From the NCBI RefSeq assembly GCF_026340465.1, contig NZ_JAPEPC010000001.1:2297501-2361500 (forward strand): a stretch of DNA of 64,000 nucleotides, given 5' to 3'. Under the pieces are notes generated by a model. That model was not told the origin of the DNA. It did no database searches and worked only from the letters and a program-made list of their open reading frames with translations. The stretch comes from Streptomyces sp. NBC_01306 (GTDB lineage: Bacteria > Actinomycetota > Actinomycetes > Streptomycetales > Streptomycetaceae). This document shows positions 41,912 through 52,334 of this stretch, in pieces (positions within the stretch are counted from its first letter, which is position 1; the number at the start of each line of letters is the position of its first letter). The position numbers and the translations under genes were made by a program.

Positions 41912-44900
41912 ATGCGGGACGGCCATCGGGCGGAAGCAGAGCGGCTGTTGGCGCGCGCCGTGGAGGAAGAGGTGCGGCGGGCGGGCGGCCGGGCCGATGC
42001 GGGGACGCTGCTGGCGCGCGGGCGCGGTGCGCTCGATTCGCTGGCCGGGAGCGCCGCCGACGAGTACGCCGCGTACACCCGCGCACTCGACGCGGCGGAG
42101 GCCGAACAGCATCCGCTCTCCGCGCACTTCAACCGCGCGTCCCTCGCAACACCCGCACTGGTCACCGTGGTTGCCGCCATCGCCGCGTGCGGTGCGGACC
42201 TCGCCCTCGGCACCGGCGGCGGGACCGCGGTCGGGTCGGGCGTGGTCGTCGCCGTGGCCGGGGCCGCCGCCACCGTCGCCAGGGTGACCGCCGCGCACTG
42301 GCCCGCGGCCCACCGCAGAGCCGGGGCCCAGGGGCAGCCCGGCGGGACCGAGCAGCTGCGGCTCCAGTGGCTGACCGCGCTGGAGGTACGCGGCATCCGC
42401 CCGTACCTGGACCAGCAGCGGATGCTCGCGGTGCCCCAGAACCAGAAGAAGGCCAAGAGCACCGTGCCGCCGCAGTTGCGCGGCACCGACAAGAGCGCGG
42501 CGGCGCGCAGGCGGTCCACGCTCGACCAGTCGTTCAGCCATCTGCCCGAGGCGGACGGGCCGTTCGCGGGACGCCGGGCCGAGCTGGCGCAGATCGCCCA
42601 GTGGGTGCACGCCGCCCGCGCCTCCACCGAGACCCGGCCGACGGTCGTGGTGCTGCACGGCGCCCCCGGCTCGGGGCGCACCACGCTCGCCGTCCGCGCT
42701 GCGCACCAGCTCAAGGACCAGTTCCGCGGGGCCTGCGTGGTCGATCTGCGCGGCGCGACCCGCGACGAGGCCCCCCTGTCGACCAGGGACGCGCTGCTCC
42801 ATCTGCTGAACCGGCTCGGCGCCCCGCGCGAGCAGCTGCTCTTCCGGGAACGCTCGTCGCCGGAACAGCAGTTGAAGCGGCTGAGCGAGCTGTACCACCA
42901 GCATCTGACCGAGCTGGCCGTCACCGTCGTACTGGACGACGCGTCGGACCCGGCGCAGGTGCGCGCCCTGGTGCCGGAGCGCTCGGACAGCCTGGTCCTG
43001 GTGACGTCGGGCGCCCCGCTCGAACTGCCCGGCGACATCCGGGCCTGGGTGCACCAGCTGCCGGTGGAGGCGCTGGACGCGGCGGGTGCGGAGGAGCTGC
43101 TGCGGGAGACCGCGGAGGAGCCGGAGAGCCCGTACGACGCCGAATCGACCGATCGGGTCGCGGAGTTGTGCGGCGGACTGCCGCTGGCGCTGCGGGTGGC
43201 GGGCTCCTCGCTCGGCCGCCGGTCCACCCGCGAACTCGCCGCGCACCTCGGTACGTACCGGCAGCTCGACCCGGTGGATCGGGCGCTCGCGCTGCGCTAC
43301 AGCGACCAGCCCGATGAGGGGCGGCGGCTGCTGCGCCGGCTCGCGCTGGCCGGGCGCGCCAGTCTGGGCGCGGCCGCAGCGGCGGCGCTGCTGGGCGCCG
43401 ACGACCAGGAGGCGCGGCGGCTGCTGACCCTGCTGTCCCGGGCCGGCCTGATCGACCACGTACGCGGCAGCCGCTACCGGCTGCACGACACGGTGCGCAC
43501 CTTCGCGCAGGCCCGGCTGGAGGACGAGGAGCAGCCGCAGGAGCGCACGGCCGCGCAGGAGCGGCTGATCCAGAGCTACGCCGAGCTCGCGGACGCGGTG
43601 ATCCGCCTGGTGGACGGCAAACTCTCCACCCGGGCGGGCCAGTTCGGGCCGCACGGCTTCGCCTCGCTGGACGCGGCGCTGCGCTGGCTGGACGAGGAGT
43701 CGAGCTTCATCACCTCCGCGCTGCGCCAGGCGGAGGGCGTCGACCAGGACGTGGTGCTGCATCTGCTGGGCGCCCTCTGCGACTACTGCCTGCTGCGCGG
43801 CGACCTCTACCGGCTGGGCGAGATCAGCGAGCTGACGCAGGCCGTCGGGAAGGGGCTGCTCGCCAGGTCGGTGCAGTGGCGTACGGGGATCGCGGCCCGC
43901 CAGCTCGGCGAGCTGGACAAGGCCCGTACGACCCTGACCTCGGTCGTCGACCTCTACCACGAGGCGCAGCACGGCGCGGGCGAGGCGCTGGCGCTCTGCT
44001 CGCTCGGCATCACCCTGCACCACCAGGGGAATCTGACGGAGGCGGCGGCGCGGCTGCGGGAGGCGATCGCACTCCAGGCGGCGCCGGAGCTGGCCGCGGA
44101 CCGCGCCTGGTCGCTGCACGCGCTGGCGGCGGTGGAGCGCGACCTGGGGAATCTGCCGGAGGCACTGACGCTGCTCTCGACGGCGCTCACCCTGCACCAG
44201 GAGAGCGACTCGCTGCACGGCGAGGCATGGACGCACTTCCAGCTGGGCCAGCTCTGCCTGCGCCTGGGCGAGGTGGTCCGGGCGGACGAGGAGCTGCGGA
44301 CGGCGCTCGACGCGTACGGGCAGACCAGGGACGGCCGGGGCGAGGCCTGGGCGATGACCCAGCTGGCCCGGGCCAGGCTGGTCGAAGGCGACGCGTCGGT
44401 CGCGGTGGACCAGCTGCGTCAGGCGCTCTCCCGCCACCGGGACAACGAGGACGCCCGGGGCGAGGCCTGGACGCTCTACTACCTGGGCCAGGCCCTGGAG
44501 GAGCGCGGCGCCCGCGACCAGGCGGTACGGGAGCTGGAGCGGGCCCGGACGATGTTCTCCCGGATGCGCGACGGGTACGGGCTGGCCTGCGCCCGGCACC
44601 ACTCGGGGCGGGTCACCCGCGACCAGCGCGCGGCGCAGACGGGCAACCTCCGCAACAGCGGTTTCGCCCGCCAGCTGCTGGTCGACGCGCGCACCGACTT
44701 CCACCGGATCGGGGTGGCGCACGGTGAGGCGTGGACCTGTCTGGAGCTGGCCCTGATCGACGCGGGCAACGACCGCGCGGCCCAGGCGCTCCAGCTCTGC
44801 GACGAGGCGGCGGCGCTCTTCGCGACGTACGACGACGGGCGGGGCGGCGACTGGGCCCGTTTCCTGCGCTGCACGCTGCTGCCGTACGCGTCGCCCGGCG

Positions 44901-45127
44901 GCTCGGAGGTGGGCACCGCGGTGGCGGCGGAGGAGCTGTCCCGGCTGATCCGGGCGGAACACCCGGCCCGCGACCCCGGTCTCGCCGAATGCGCGGAGGC
45001 GTACGCCCTGATCCTGGAGCGCGGGGTGTCACTGGACGACGGCTGGCAGGCCTGGCTGCTCGGCATGGTGCCGGGCCGGAACGCCCGCGAGATCATGGGC
45101 GTACCGGTGCCGGCGGCGCGGCCGTAG
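41912..45127 (+). CDS. Membrane-associated STAND (NB-ARC) ATPase with TPR repeats
   Basis: 1071 aa, start ATG 41912 (GGAGG 10 nt upstream); ATG 41906 is too close. Residues 70-130 hold two hydrophobic segments (TPALVTVVAAIAACGADLAL and VVVAVAGAAATVARVT), so the N-end is in the membrane. The NB-ARC ATPase has a P-loop at about 250 (HGAPGSGRTTLAV), LDDA, GLPLAL and a winged helix (GSRYRLHDTVRTFAQ). The last 480 residues are TPR-like 40-residue repeats with a recurring GEAW motif. It resembles AfsR/SARP regulators without the SARP DNA-binding part, and is probably a switch that gathers an unknown signal into a large assembly. Defence, signalling or morphogenesis are all possible. Confidence 0.85.
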   Translation: MRDGHRAEAERLLARAVEEEVRRAGGRADAGTLLARGRGALDSLAGSAADEYAAYTRALDAAEAEQHPLSAHFNRASLATPALVTVVAAIAACGADLALGTGGGTAVGSGVVVAVAGAAATVARVTAAHWPAAHRRAGAQGQPGGTEQLRLQWLTALEVRGIRPYLDQQRMLAVPQNQKKAKSTVPPQLRGTDKSAAARRRSTLDQSFSHLPEADGPFAGRRAELAQIAQWVHAARASTETRPTVVVLHGAPGSGRTTLAVRAAHQLKDQFRGACVVDLRGATRDEAPLSTRDALLHLLNRLGAPREQLLFRERSSPEQQLKRLSELYHQHLTELAVTVVLDDASDPAQVRALVPERSDSLVLVTSGAPLELPGDIRAWVHQLPVEALDAAGAEELLRETAEEPESPYDAESTDRVAELCGGLPLALRVAGSSLGRRSTRELAAHLGTYRQLDPVDRALALRYSDQPDEGRRLLRRLALAGRASLGAAAAAALLGADDQEARRLLTLLSRAGLIDHVRGSRYRLHDTVRTFAQARLEDEEQPQERTAAQERLIQSYAELADAVIRLVDGKLSTRAGQFGPHGFASLDAALRWLDEESSFITSALRQAEGVDQDVVLHLLGALCDYCLLRGDLYRLGEISELTQAVGKGLLARSVQWRTGIAARQLGELDKARTTLTSVVDLYHEAQHGAGEALALCSLGITLHHQGNLTEAAARLREAIALQAAPELAADRAWSLHALAAVERDLGNLPEALTLLSTALTLHQESDSLHGEAWTHFQLGQLCLRLGEVVRADEELRTALDAYGQTRDGRGEAWAMTQLARARLVEGDASVAVDQLRQALSRHRDNEDARGEAWTLYYLGQALEERGARDQAVRELERARTMFSRMRDGYGLACARHHSGRVTRDQRAAQTGNLRNSGFARQLLVDARTDFHRIGVAHGEAWTCLELALIDAGNDRAAQALQLCDEAAALFATYDDGRGGDWARFLRCTLLPYASPGGSEVGTAVAAEELSRLIRAEHPARDPGLAECAEAYALILERGVSLDDGWQAWLLGMVPGRNAREIMGVPVPAARP

Positions 45128-45156
45128 GCAGCGCGGCGCCACCGGACGGCGGCAGC

Positions 45157-45194
45157 CCGCTGGTGCGTACGGCCCGAGCCGTACGCACCAGCGG
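45157..45194. terminator. 17-bp perfect hairpin after the STAND gene
   Basis: CCGCTGGTGCGTACGGC (45157-45173) and its complement (45178-45194) with a 4-nt loop CCGA. It lies between the convergent STAND gene and the small membrane-protein gene and probably ends both. Confidence 0.8.
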
Positions 45195-45235
45195 CCGTGC
45201 GCCCGCTCCGGGGCCGGGACGCGGCCCCGGAGGCG

Positions 45236-45472
45236 TCAGCCCTGCTTGCTCCCGGACCCGGACTGCCGGGCGGCGGGCTCCGGCTTCTGCTGCGGCTCCG
45301 GGGCCTCCTTGAAGGCCACCTGGCCCATGTGCCGGCTCATCGACTTCATCAGCAGCCACACCCCCACGGCCAGGGCCGCGAAGACGAGGAAGCCGAGAAG
45401 CCCGGGAGTCACCTTGTTGTCGTCGACCTCGGCCAGAGGGACGAGGTGCGTCAATGCCTGGCTAGCGCTCAT
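45236..45472 (-). CDS. Small single-helix membrane protein, mca operon
   Basis: 78 aa, ATG 45472, 2 nt after the mca stop (TAGTTATG), so surely co-transcribed. One transmembrane helix (about residues 24-42, GLLGFLVFAALAVGVWLLMK), then a basic segment and a proline/glutamine-rich tail (PEPQQKPEPAARQSGSGSKQ). Function unknown; I recall such a gene beside mca in other Streptomyces. Confidence 0.85.
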   Translation of the reverse strand: MSASQALTHLVPLAEVDDNKVTPGLLGFLVFAALAVGVWLLMKSMSRHMGQVAFKEAPEPQQKPEPAARQSGSGSKQG

Positions 45473-45474
45473 AA

Positions 45475-46356
45475 CTAGGCATTGTCGCGGATGCCCGCAA
45501 AGAGGTCGTCCTCGGGGAGGGATGTCGGCACGAGAGACTTCGCGAGCTCGTACTCCTCGGTCGGCCAGACCTCCTGCTGGATCTCCATCGGGACGTGGAA
45601 CCAGCCGCCGTCGGGGTCGATCTGCGTGGCGTGCGCGATGAGCGCCTTGTCCCGGATCTCGAAGAAGTCCGCGCAGGGAACGTGCGTGGTCAGGGTGCGT
45701 TCGGCGCGCTCGAACGTCTTCCAGCGCTCCAGCCACTCCGCGTACGGCGACTCCAGGCCGCGCGCCAGCAGCGCCTCGTGCAGCGCCACGGTGCGCGGCT
45801 TGTTGAAGCCCTGGTTGTAGTAGAGCTTCTGCGGCTGGAAGGCCGGACCGAACTCGGCCTCGGGGTACTTCTCGGTGTCCGCCGCCGCATCGAACGCCAC
45901 CATCGAGACCTGGTGGGTCATGATGTGGTCGGGGTGCGGGTATCCGCCGTTCTCGTCGTACGTGGTGATGACCTGCGGCCGGAATTCCCGGATCAGCCGC
46001 ACCAGCCGTCCCGCGGCCACATCGACGTCCTCCAGTGCGAAGCAGCCCTCGGGCAGCGGAGGCAGCGGGTCGCCCTCGGGCAGGCCCGAGTCGACGAAGC
46101 CCAGCCAGGCCTGGTCGACCCCGAGGATCTCGCGCGCCTCGTCCATCTCCTTCTTGCGGACTTCGTGAATGTTCTCCTCGATGTAGGCGTCACCCTGGAG
46201 TTTGGGATTGAGGATGGAGCCGCGCTCGCCTCCGGTGCAGGTCACGACCAGCACGTCCACCCCCTCGGACACGTACTTGGCCATGGTCGCCGCACCCTTG
46301 CTCGACTCGTCGTCGGGGTGGGCGTGGACGGCCATCAGGCGAAGCTGCTCAGTCAA
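45475..46356 (-). CDS. mca: Mycothiol S-conjugate amidase
   Basis: 293 aa from TTG 46356, with GAGGA 7 nt upstream; there is no better ATG/GTG start, and this gives the expected length. It has the zinc site of the LmbE/MshB fold: His13-Pro-Asp-Asp16 (VHAHPDDE) and His141/His144 (GGYPHPDHI). It cleaves mycothiol conjugates of electrophiles and antibiotics into a mercapturate and GlcN-inositol, the mycothiol detoxification route of actinobacteria. The small membrane-protein gene follows in the same operon. A divergent DUF4307 gene starts 97 nt away. Confidence 0.95.
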   Translation of the reverse strand: MTEQLRLMAVHAHPDDESSKGAATMAKYVSEGVDVLVVTCTGGERGSILNPKLQGDAYIEENIHEVRKKEMDEAREILGVDQAWLGFVDSGLPEGDPLPPLPEGCFALEDVDVAAGRLVRLIREFRPQVITTYDENGGYPHPDHIMTHQVSMVAFDAAADTEKYPEAEFGPAFQPQKLYYNQGFNKPRTVALHEALLARGLESPYAEWLERWKTFERAERTLTTHVPCADFFEIRDKALIAHATQIDPDGGWFHVPMEIQQEVWPTEEYELAKSLVPTSLPEDDLFAGIRDNA

Positions 46357-46453
46357 GACAGGATCCTCAGTGATTCGTCGCAATCGGCGGCTTCTATAGT
46401 GACCGACTGAGGGGACGGAAAATTCCGGGATCCCCTGCACTGGAGGAACGATC

Positions 46454-46858
46454 ATGACGGCGGTTGGCGAACAGCTTCCCGAGGGCCGCTACGGCCGCTC
46501 CGCGGACCAGCGCGCGGACCGCAAGCTGAAGATCATCGGCGCGGTGCTCGGCGCCGTGGTGATCGGAGTCGTCGGCTGGTTCGGTTACCAGTCCGTCGGC
46601 GGCAAGTCCGTCAGCGGCGAGGTCATCGCCTGGGACATCGCGTCGGACCACGCGGTCGACGTCCATCTGGAGGTCCGCAAGGACGCCGGACTCCACGGGA
46701 CCTGCACCCTGCGCCTGCGGGCCACCGACGGTGACGAGGTCGGCCGCAAGGACGCCAGGTTCGACGAGAAGAAGACCCGGATCGACCAGGTCGTCACCGT
46801 ACGGACCACGTCCAGGGCCACCAGCGTCGAGCTCGTCGGCTGCCAGACCACCACCTGA
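46454..46858 (+). CDS. DUF4307 membrane-anchored protein
   Basis: 134 aa, ATG 46454 with GGAGG upstream. A short cytosolic N-end (EGRYGRSADQRADRK), one transmembrane helix (about 26-46) and an outer beta-rich domain with two cysteines (GTCTLRLRATDGDEV and VELVGCQ) that could form a disulfide. The DUF4307 family is actinobacterial, often next to mca as here; its function is unknown. It is divergent to mca and 235 nt upstream of greA. Confidence 0.9.
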   Translation: MTAVGEQLPEGRYGRSADQRADRKLKIIGAVLGAVVIGVVGWFGYQSVGGKSVSGEVIAWDIASDHAVDVHLEVRKDAGLHGTCTLRLRATDGDEVGRKDARFDEKKTRIDQVVTVRTTSRATSVELVGCQTTT

Positions 46859-47093
46859 CCCGCCCGGCGGGTGCTGCCTGCCGGACCAGCTCCTGCCCGG
46901 CCCGGCAGCCGGACACGGCGCCCGCGGAGACGGCGCGGCACGCGGTTCCGGATCCGCCGGTGCACCTTCCTGACGCTTCGGTCCTCCCCCTTCGGCTCTT
47001 GAATTGTTAGGCTCGTGGTTTCGCCCGCCCCTGGAGGCACATCCTTCTGGGTAGGGCGATGCTTTGTATTTCCGGTACCTACGAGGAGCACCA

Positions 47094-47591
47094 GTGACCC
47101 AGACCAGCGAAAACGTCACCTGGCTGACCCAGGAGGCGTACAACCAGCTGAAGGCTGAGCTGGAGTATCTGTCGGGTCCCGCACGCTCGGAGATCGTCAC
47201 CAAGATCGCGGCCGCCCGCGAGGAGGGTGACCTGCGCGAGAACGGCGGGTACCACGCGGCCAAGGAGGAGCAGGGCAAGCAGGAGCTGCGCGTACGCCAG
47301 CTGACCCAGCTGCTCGAACACGCGAAGGTCGGCGAGGCCCCCGCGGCCTCCGGCGAAGCGGCTCCCGGCATGGTCGTGACCATCGCCTTCGACGGCGACG
47401 AGGACGACACGATGACGTTCCTGCTCGCCTCCCGCGAGTACGCGAGCTCGGACTTCGAGACGTACTCCCCCCAGTCCCCGCTGGGCACTGGTGTGATCGG
47501 CAAGAAGGTCGGCGAGAACGCCGACTACGAACTGCCGAACGGCAAGACGGCCACGGTGAAGATCCTCAAGGCCGAGCCGTTCCAGGGCTGA
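47094..47591 (+). CDS. greA: Transcription elongation factor GreA
   Basis: 165 aa, GTG 47094 with GAGGAG upstream. It has the N-terminal coiled coil with the acidic tip (AAAREEGDLRENGGYHAAKEEQ, where Asp and Glu stimulate RNA cleavage by RNA polymerase) and the C-terminal FKBP-like domain (SPLGTGVIGKKVGENADYEL). It rescues backtracked RNA polymerase. Monocistronic, followed by a strong hairpin. TAGGCT (47008-47013) may be the -10. Confidence 0.96.
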   Translation: MTQTSENVTWLTQEAYNQLKAELEYLSGPARSEIVTKIAAAREEGDLRENGGYHAAKEEQGKQELRVRQLTQLLEHAKVGEAPAASGEAAPGMVVTIAFDGDEDDTMTFLLASREYASSDFETYSPQSPLGTGVIGKKVGENADYELPNGKTATVKILKAEPFQG

Positions 47592-47617
47592 CCCCGACCC
47601 GGACACACAGCACCGCA

Positions 47618-47652
47618 TGAGCCCCCGGCCGCGCACCGCGGCCGGGGGCTCA
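47618..47652. terminator. 16-bp perfect terminator after greA
   Basis: TGAGCCCCCGGCCGCG (47618-47633) and its exact complement (47637-47652) with a 3-nt loop CAC, between convergent greA and the ABC permease gene. Confidence 0.85.
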
Positions 47653-47707
47653 GAGGTTGTGAGATCAGAGGTCGTGGGCTCAGAGACTGTGGGCGGCCTG
47701 CCCGGTG

Positions 47708-48558
47708 TCAGGCCGCTGCCGAGCGGTACTTGCGGACCGCCAGGGTGCGGAAGATCGCGAAGATGACCAGCGACCAGATCAGCGAGGCCCAGACCGGGTG
47801 CTGCATGGGCCAGGCGTCCGACGTCGACACACCCGGGTTGCCGAAGAGGACGCGGCAGGCCTGGACGGTCGCGCTGAAGGGGTTCCACTCGGCGATCGGC
47901 TGCAGCCAGCCCGGCATCATGGACGTCGACACGAACGCGTTCGAGACAAAGGTCACCGGGAAGAGCCAGACGAGCCCGCCCGATGTGGCCGCTTCCGGTG
48001 TCCGGACCGAGAGGCCGATCAGCGCACCGATCCAGGAGAAGGCGTACCCGAGCAGCAGCAGCAGTCCGAAGCCGCCGAGCACCTTCCCGATGTTCTCGTG
48101 GGTGCGCCAGCCGACGAGCAGCGCCACGATCGCCAGCACCACCAGGGTGAGCGCCGTCTGGACCAGGTCGGCGATCGTACGTCCGGTGAGCACCGCGCCC
48201 CGGGCCATCGGCAGCGAGCGGAACCGGTCGATCAGGCCCTTGTGCATGTCGTCGGCGATACCGGCGCCCGCACCGGCCGTGGCGAACGTCACGGTCTGGG
48301 CGAAGATACCCGCCATCAGGAAGTTGCGGTAACCCACAGCGCTGGTCGAGCCGTTGACGACCAGGGACCCGCCGAAGACGTAACTGAAGAGCACCACGAA
48401 CATGATCGGCTGGACCAGGCCGAAGACCACGATCTCGGGGATGCGGGTCATCCTGATCAGATTGCGTTTGGCGATGACCAGGGAGTCGTTGACCGACTGG
48501 ATGATCCCGCCGCGCGGCCGCGGGGCGAGCGGCTTGGGTGCGGCCTCCGTGACGGCGC

Positions 48559-48562
<4 letters not shown>
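47708..48562 (-). CDS. ABC-2 type permease (DrrB-like)
   Basis: 284 aa, ATG 48562, overlapping the ATPase stop by 4 nt (ATGA). Six helices with the ABC-2 landmarks: the N-terminal RNLIRMTRIPEIVVFGLVQP, GGLVWLFPVTFVSNAFVST and MPGWLQPIAEWNPFSATVQA. It resembles the daunorubicin-resistance permease DrrB; it should make, with the ATPase, an exporter for a drug or lipid-like compound. Confidence 0.92.
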
Positions 48563-49620
<1,058 letters not shown>

Positions 49621-49773
49621 GTGCGCTCCCCCATGTTGCATTTTTGGGTACTTTTACGGACACATCGTAGATTTGCCGCAGCCACACCGCCCCCCGGCGA
49701 GTGACGCAGGCCACACGCTAACGCGATGTATCGCGTCTTCGCAGGGGGTTCCGCGAATCGGTGTCCGGGGCCC

Positions 49774-49822
49774 CGCATGACCACGGGCCGGCGGAGTCGC
49801 TCCGCCGGCCCGTGGTCATGCG
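49774..49822. terminator. 23-bp perfect stem-loop between phosphatase and ABC genes
   Basis: The arms 49774-49796 and 49800-49822 pair perfectly with a TCG loop. It lies 29 nt after the phosphatase stop on the minus strand and upstream of the ABC ATPase start. It should stop phosphatase transcripts before the ABC genes. No T-run. Confidence 0.85.
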
Positions 49823-49850
49823 TCGTACGCAGTCGCGATCAGGTGATGTC

Positions 49851-50720
49851 TCACGAGGTCCAGACGCCGCTGATGTCGGACGCCGAGGCCGACTTGCCGG
49901 CGTGCGGCAGGCCGTACATGTCCTCGACGCTGTGCAGCAGGTCGTAATGGCTGTACCGGGCCGACGAGCTGCTGCCCGCGGTGACCGGCTGGCCGTAGAG
50001 GACCGTCGGGATGTTGTTGCTGGTGGTGCCCTCGTCCTCGTCGGTGGTGATGGCCAGCACGCTGTTGTGGGTCTTGGCCCAGGTCGCGTACGCGCCGAGG
50101 TTGTTCCGCAACCAGGTGTCGCCCTGCTTCACGGTGCCGTCGTGCATGTCGTTCTGCAGGTTCGGGATGACGAACGACACCTGCGGCAGCTTCGTGAAGT
50201 CGGACGGGAACTGGGCGAACGTGTCGGCGGTCGAGGCCGGCACGTTGCTGAAGCCGAACCACGGGTTGTGCTTCTGCGCGTACGAGCCGCTTTTGCAGGT
50301 GGTGCTCCCCTGCGCCGGCAGTGACTCGTTGTAGCTGCCCCAGCTCCTGCCCGCGGCGATGAGTTCGGAGCCGAGGTTGTGCGCCGCGCTGAAGCCGGGG
50401 GTGACACAGGAGTCGTCGGTGATGCCCTGGGTGTTGCCCGAGAAGAGCGCGTAGTAGTTCGGCTGGCTCGGGTGGGTCTCGGCGTGCATGTTCGTCAGGT
50501 TCGCCCCACCGGCCACCAGAGAGTTGATGTACGGGGCGTCCGGGCTGCCGATGATCTGGTCGTACCCGTGGTTCTCCAGCACCACCACGATGACGTGGTC
50601 GGGAGTGGGAACGCCGGCGGCCTGCGCCGGGGTGGCTCCGGCCCAGGCGGCAGCGATGCCCACGGCGGATGCCAGGGCGACGAGGGTGCGGCGGGTGGTA
50701 CGGAGCATGGTTCCAGGCAC
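49851..50720 (-). CDS. Secreted phosphoesterase/acid phosphatase
   Basis: 289 aa, GTG 50720 with GAGGA 6 nt upstream; the ATG at 50708 is too far. A twin-arginine-like signal (TRRTLVALASAVGIAAAW) ends at the AQA site, about residue 34. The mature part has the phosphoesterase/alkaline-phosphatase-like landmarks IVVVLENHGYDQIIG, SQPNYYALFSGNTQG and ITTDEDEG and several cysteines for secretion. It should hydrolyse phosphate esters outside the cell, perhaps under phosphate control, but no PHO box was identified. Monocistronic. Confidence 0.88.
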   Translation of the reverse strand: MPGTMLRTTRRTLVALASAVGIAAAWAGATPAQAAGVPTPDHVIVVVLENHGYDQIIGSPDAPYINSLVAGGANLTNMHAETHPSQPNYYALFSGNTQGITDDSCVTPGFSAAHNLGSELIAAGRSWGSYNESLPAQGSTTCKSGSYAQKHNPWFGFSNVPASTADTFAQFPSDFTKLPQVSFVIPNLQNDMHDGTVKQGDTWLRNNLGAYATWAKTHNSVLAITTDEDEGTTSNNIPTVLYGQPVTAGSSSSARYSHYDLLHSVEDMYGLPHAGKSASASDISGVWTS

Positions 50721-50936
50721 AGCGGTCCTCCGATGAGTGGGGAAGTACGCGTGGTGCGGAGCCTCGCAAGAGTAGGAACCCGGCTGTCCCGTGGTCTGTC
50801 GTTGGACGGTGAACGTTCAGGGAACATTCTGGCCCCATGGTGAGCACCCGGCCAGGCGTCGCCGCCCTCATGTGCCACCAGGCCTCATCCGCCCCCAGGC
50901 CTCATCCGCCACGCCTCACGCCCCACGCCCCACGCC

Positions 50937-52166
50937 TCACCCGATGGCGGTGTACCCCGCGTCCCGCAGCGCGGCGCTGACCTCGGTGCAGTGCTCGGGG
51001 CCCTTCGTCTCCACATGCAGCTCCACCTCGACCTCGGTCAGGCCGAGCCGCGGATCCGTCCGCACATGGCTCACATCGAGCACGTTGGCGTCGGCCGCCG
51101 AGAGCACGCGCAGCAGCGTCGCGAGCGCACCCGGGCGGTCGGTCAGCCGGAGCCGTAGCGACAGGAAGCGGCCCGCGGCCGCCATCCCGTGCGTGAGGAT
51201 GCGCTGCATCAGCAACGGGTCCACATTGCCGCCCGACAGCACCGCGACCACCGGCCCCTCGAACGCGCCGGGGTCGCTCAGCAAGGCGGCGACCGGGCTG
51301 GCGCCGGCCGGCTCCACGACCATCTTGGCCCGCTCCAGGCAGAGCAGCAGCGCGCTGGACAGCTCGTCCTCGGAGACCGTGCGGACCTCGTCCACCAGCT
51401 CCCTGATGATCCCGAACGGCACGTCTCCGGGGCGGCCCACCTTGATGCCGTCGGCCATCGTCGCCTGCGCCTCGACCGACACCGGGCGCCCCTCGGCGAG
51501 CGAGGGCGGGTACGCGGCGGCGTTCGCCGCCTGCACACCGACCACCTTCACATCGGGCCGCAGCGCCTTCACCGCGACCGCGATGCCCGCGGCAAGACCC
51601 CCGCCGCCGATCCCGACGACGATCGTCCGCACCTCGGGGCACTGCTCCAGGATCTCCAGGCCCACCGTGCCCTGCCCGGCGATGATGTCGGCGTGGTCGA
51701 AGGGGTGGATGAAGACGGCGCCCGTCTCCTGCGCGTACTCCTGGGCGGCAGCGAGCGTCTCGTCGACGACCTGCCCCTGCAGCCGGACCTCGGCGCCGTA
51801 CTCACGGGTCGCGGCGACCTTCGGCAGCGGGGCGCCCATCGGCATGAAGACCGTGGAGCGCACCCCCAGAAGCGACGAGGCGAGGGCGACGCCCTGCGCG
51901 TGGTTGCCCGCGCTGGCCGCGACGACCCCGGCGGCGCGCTCCTCGGGAGTCAGCCCGGCGATCCGGACATAGGCGCCGCGCAGCTTGAACGAACCGGTCC
52001 GCTGGAGGTTCTCGCACTTGAAGCGGACCGGTGACCCGACGAGACGCGAGAGATGTCTGCTGCCCTCGACAGGCGTCATCCGTGACACTCCGGAGAGCAT
52101 CTTCTGCGCTCCGAGGACGTCATCAAGGATCAGCGGCGGCAGGGGGTGTGACGTACCGAAGCTCAT
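50937..52166 (-). CDS. ilvA: Threonine ammonia-lyase (short form with ACT domain)
   Basis: 409 aa, ATG 52166. It converts L-threonine to 2-oxobutanoate and ammonia for isoleucine formation. The PLP lysine is Lys61 (TGSFKLRGAY), with AASAGNHAQG, the glycine loop GIGGGGLAAG and a Ser before the end of the PLP domain (VLSGGNVD). The last 75 residues are one ACT domain (LTDRPGALATLLRVL, NVLDVSHVR). This single-ACT length fits the actinobacterial short threonine dehydratase rather than the two-ACT E. coli IlvA. Divergent to a MarR gene across 168 nt. Confidence 0.94.
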   Translation of the reverse strand: MSFGTSHPLPPLILDDVLGAQKMLSGVSRMTPVEGSRHLSRLVGSPVRFKCENLQRTGSFKLRGAYVRIAGLTPEERAAGVVAASAGNHAQGVALASSLLGVRSTVFMPMGAPLPKVAATREYGAEVRLQGQVVDETLAAAQEYAQETGAVFIHPFDHADIIAGQGTVGLEILEQCPEVRTIVVGIGGGGLAAGIAVAVKALRPDVKVVGVQAANAAAYPPSLAEGRPVSVEAQATMADGIKVGRPGDVPFGIIRELVDEVRTVSEDELSSALLLCLERAKMVVEPAGASPVAALLSDPGAFEGPVVAVLSGGNVDPLLMQRILTHGMAAAGRFLSLRLRLTDRPGALATLLRVLSAADANVLDVSHVRTDPRLGLTEVEVELHVETKGPEHCTEVSAALRDAGYTAIG

Positions 52167-52334
52167 GGCGCCAAGTCTCGCAGCTCGGCGCCGTCCTGGC
52201 CGCCGGAGCCGACGGACAGGCAACGGCTGGACCGTCATGTTCACAACGGTTGAAGCAGCGCAGGTACGGGCCCGCTCCGGGCCGCGTACTCTGTCCCCCA
52301 CTGTCCGCCCACCGTACGAAGAGAGCCCCCGGCC

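Noticed and set aside
41582..44962. 1126-codon minus-strand frame opposite the STAND gene
   Set aside because: Arg/Gln/Leu-rich mirror of a gene with P-loop, GLPLAL and TPR repeats.
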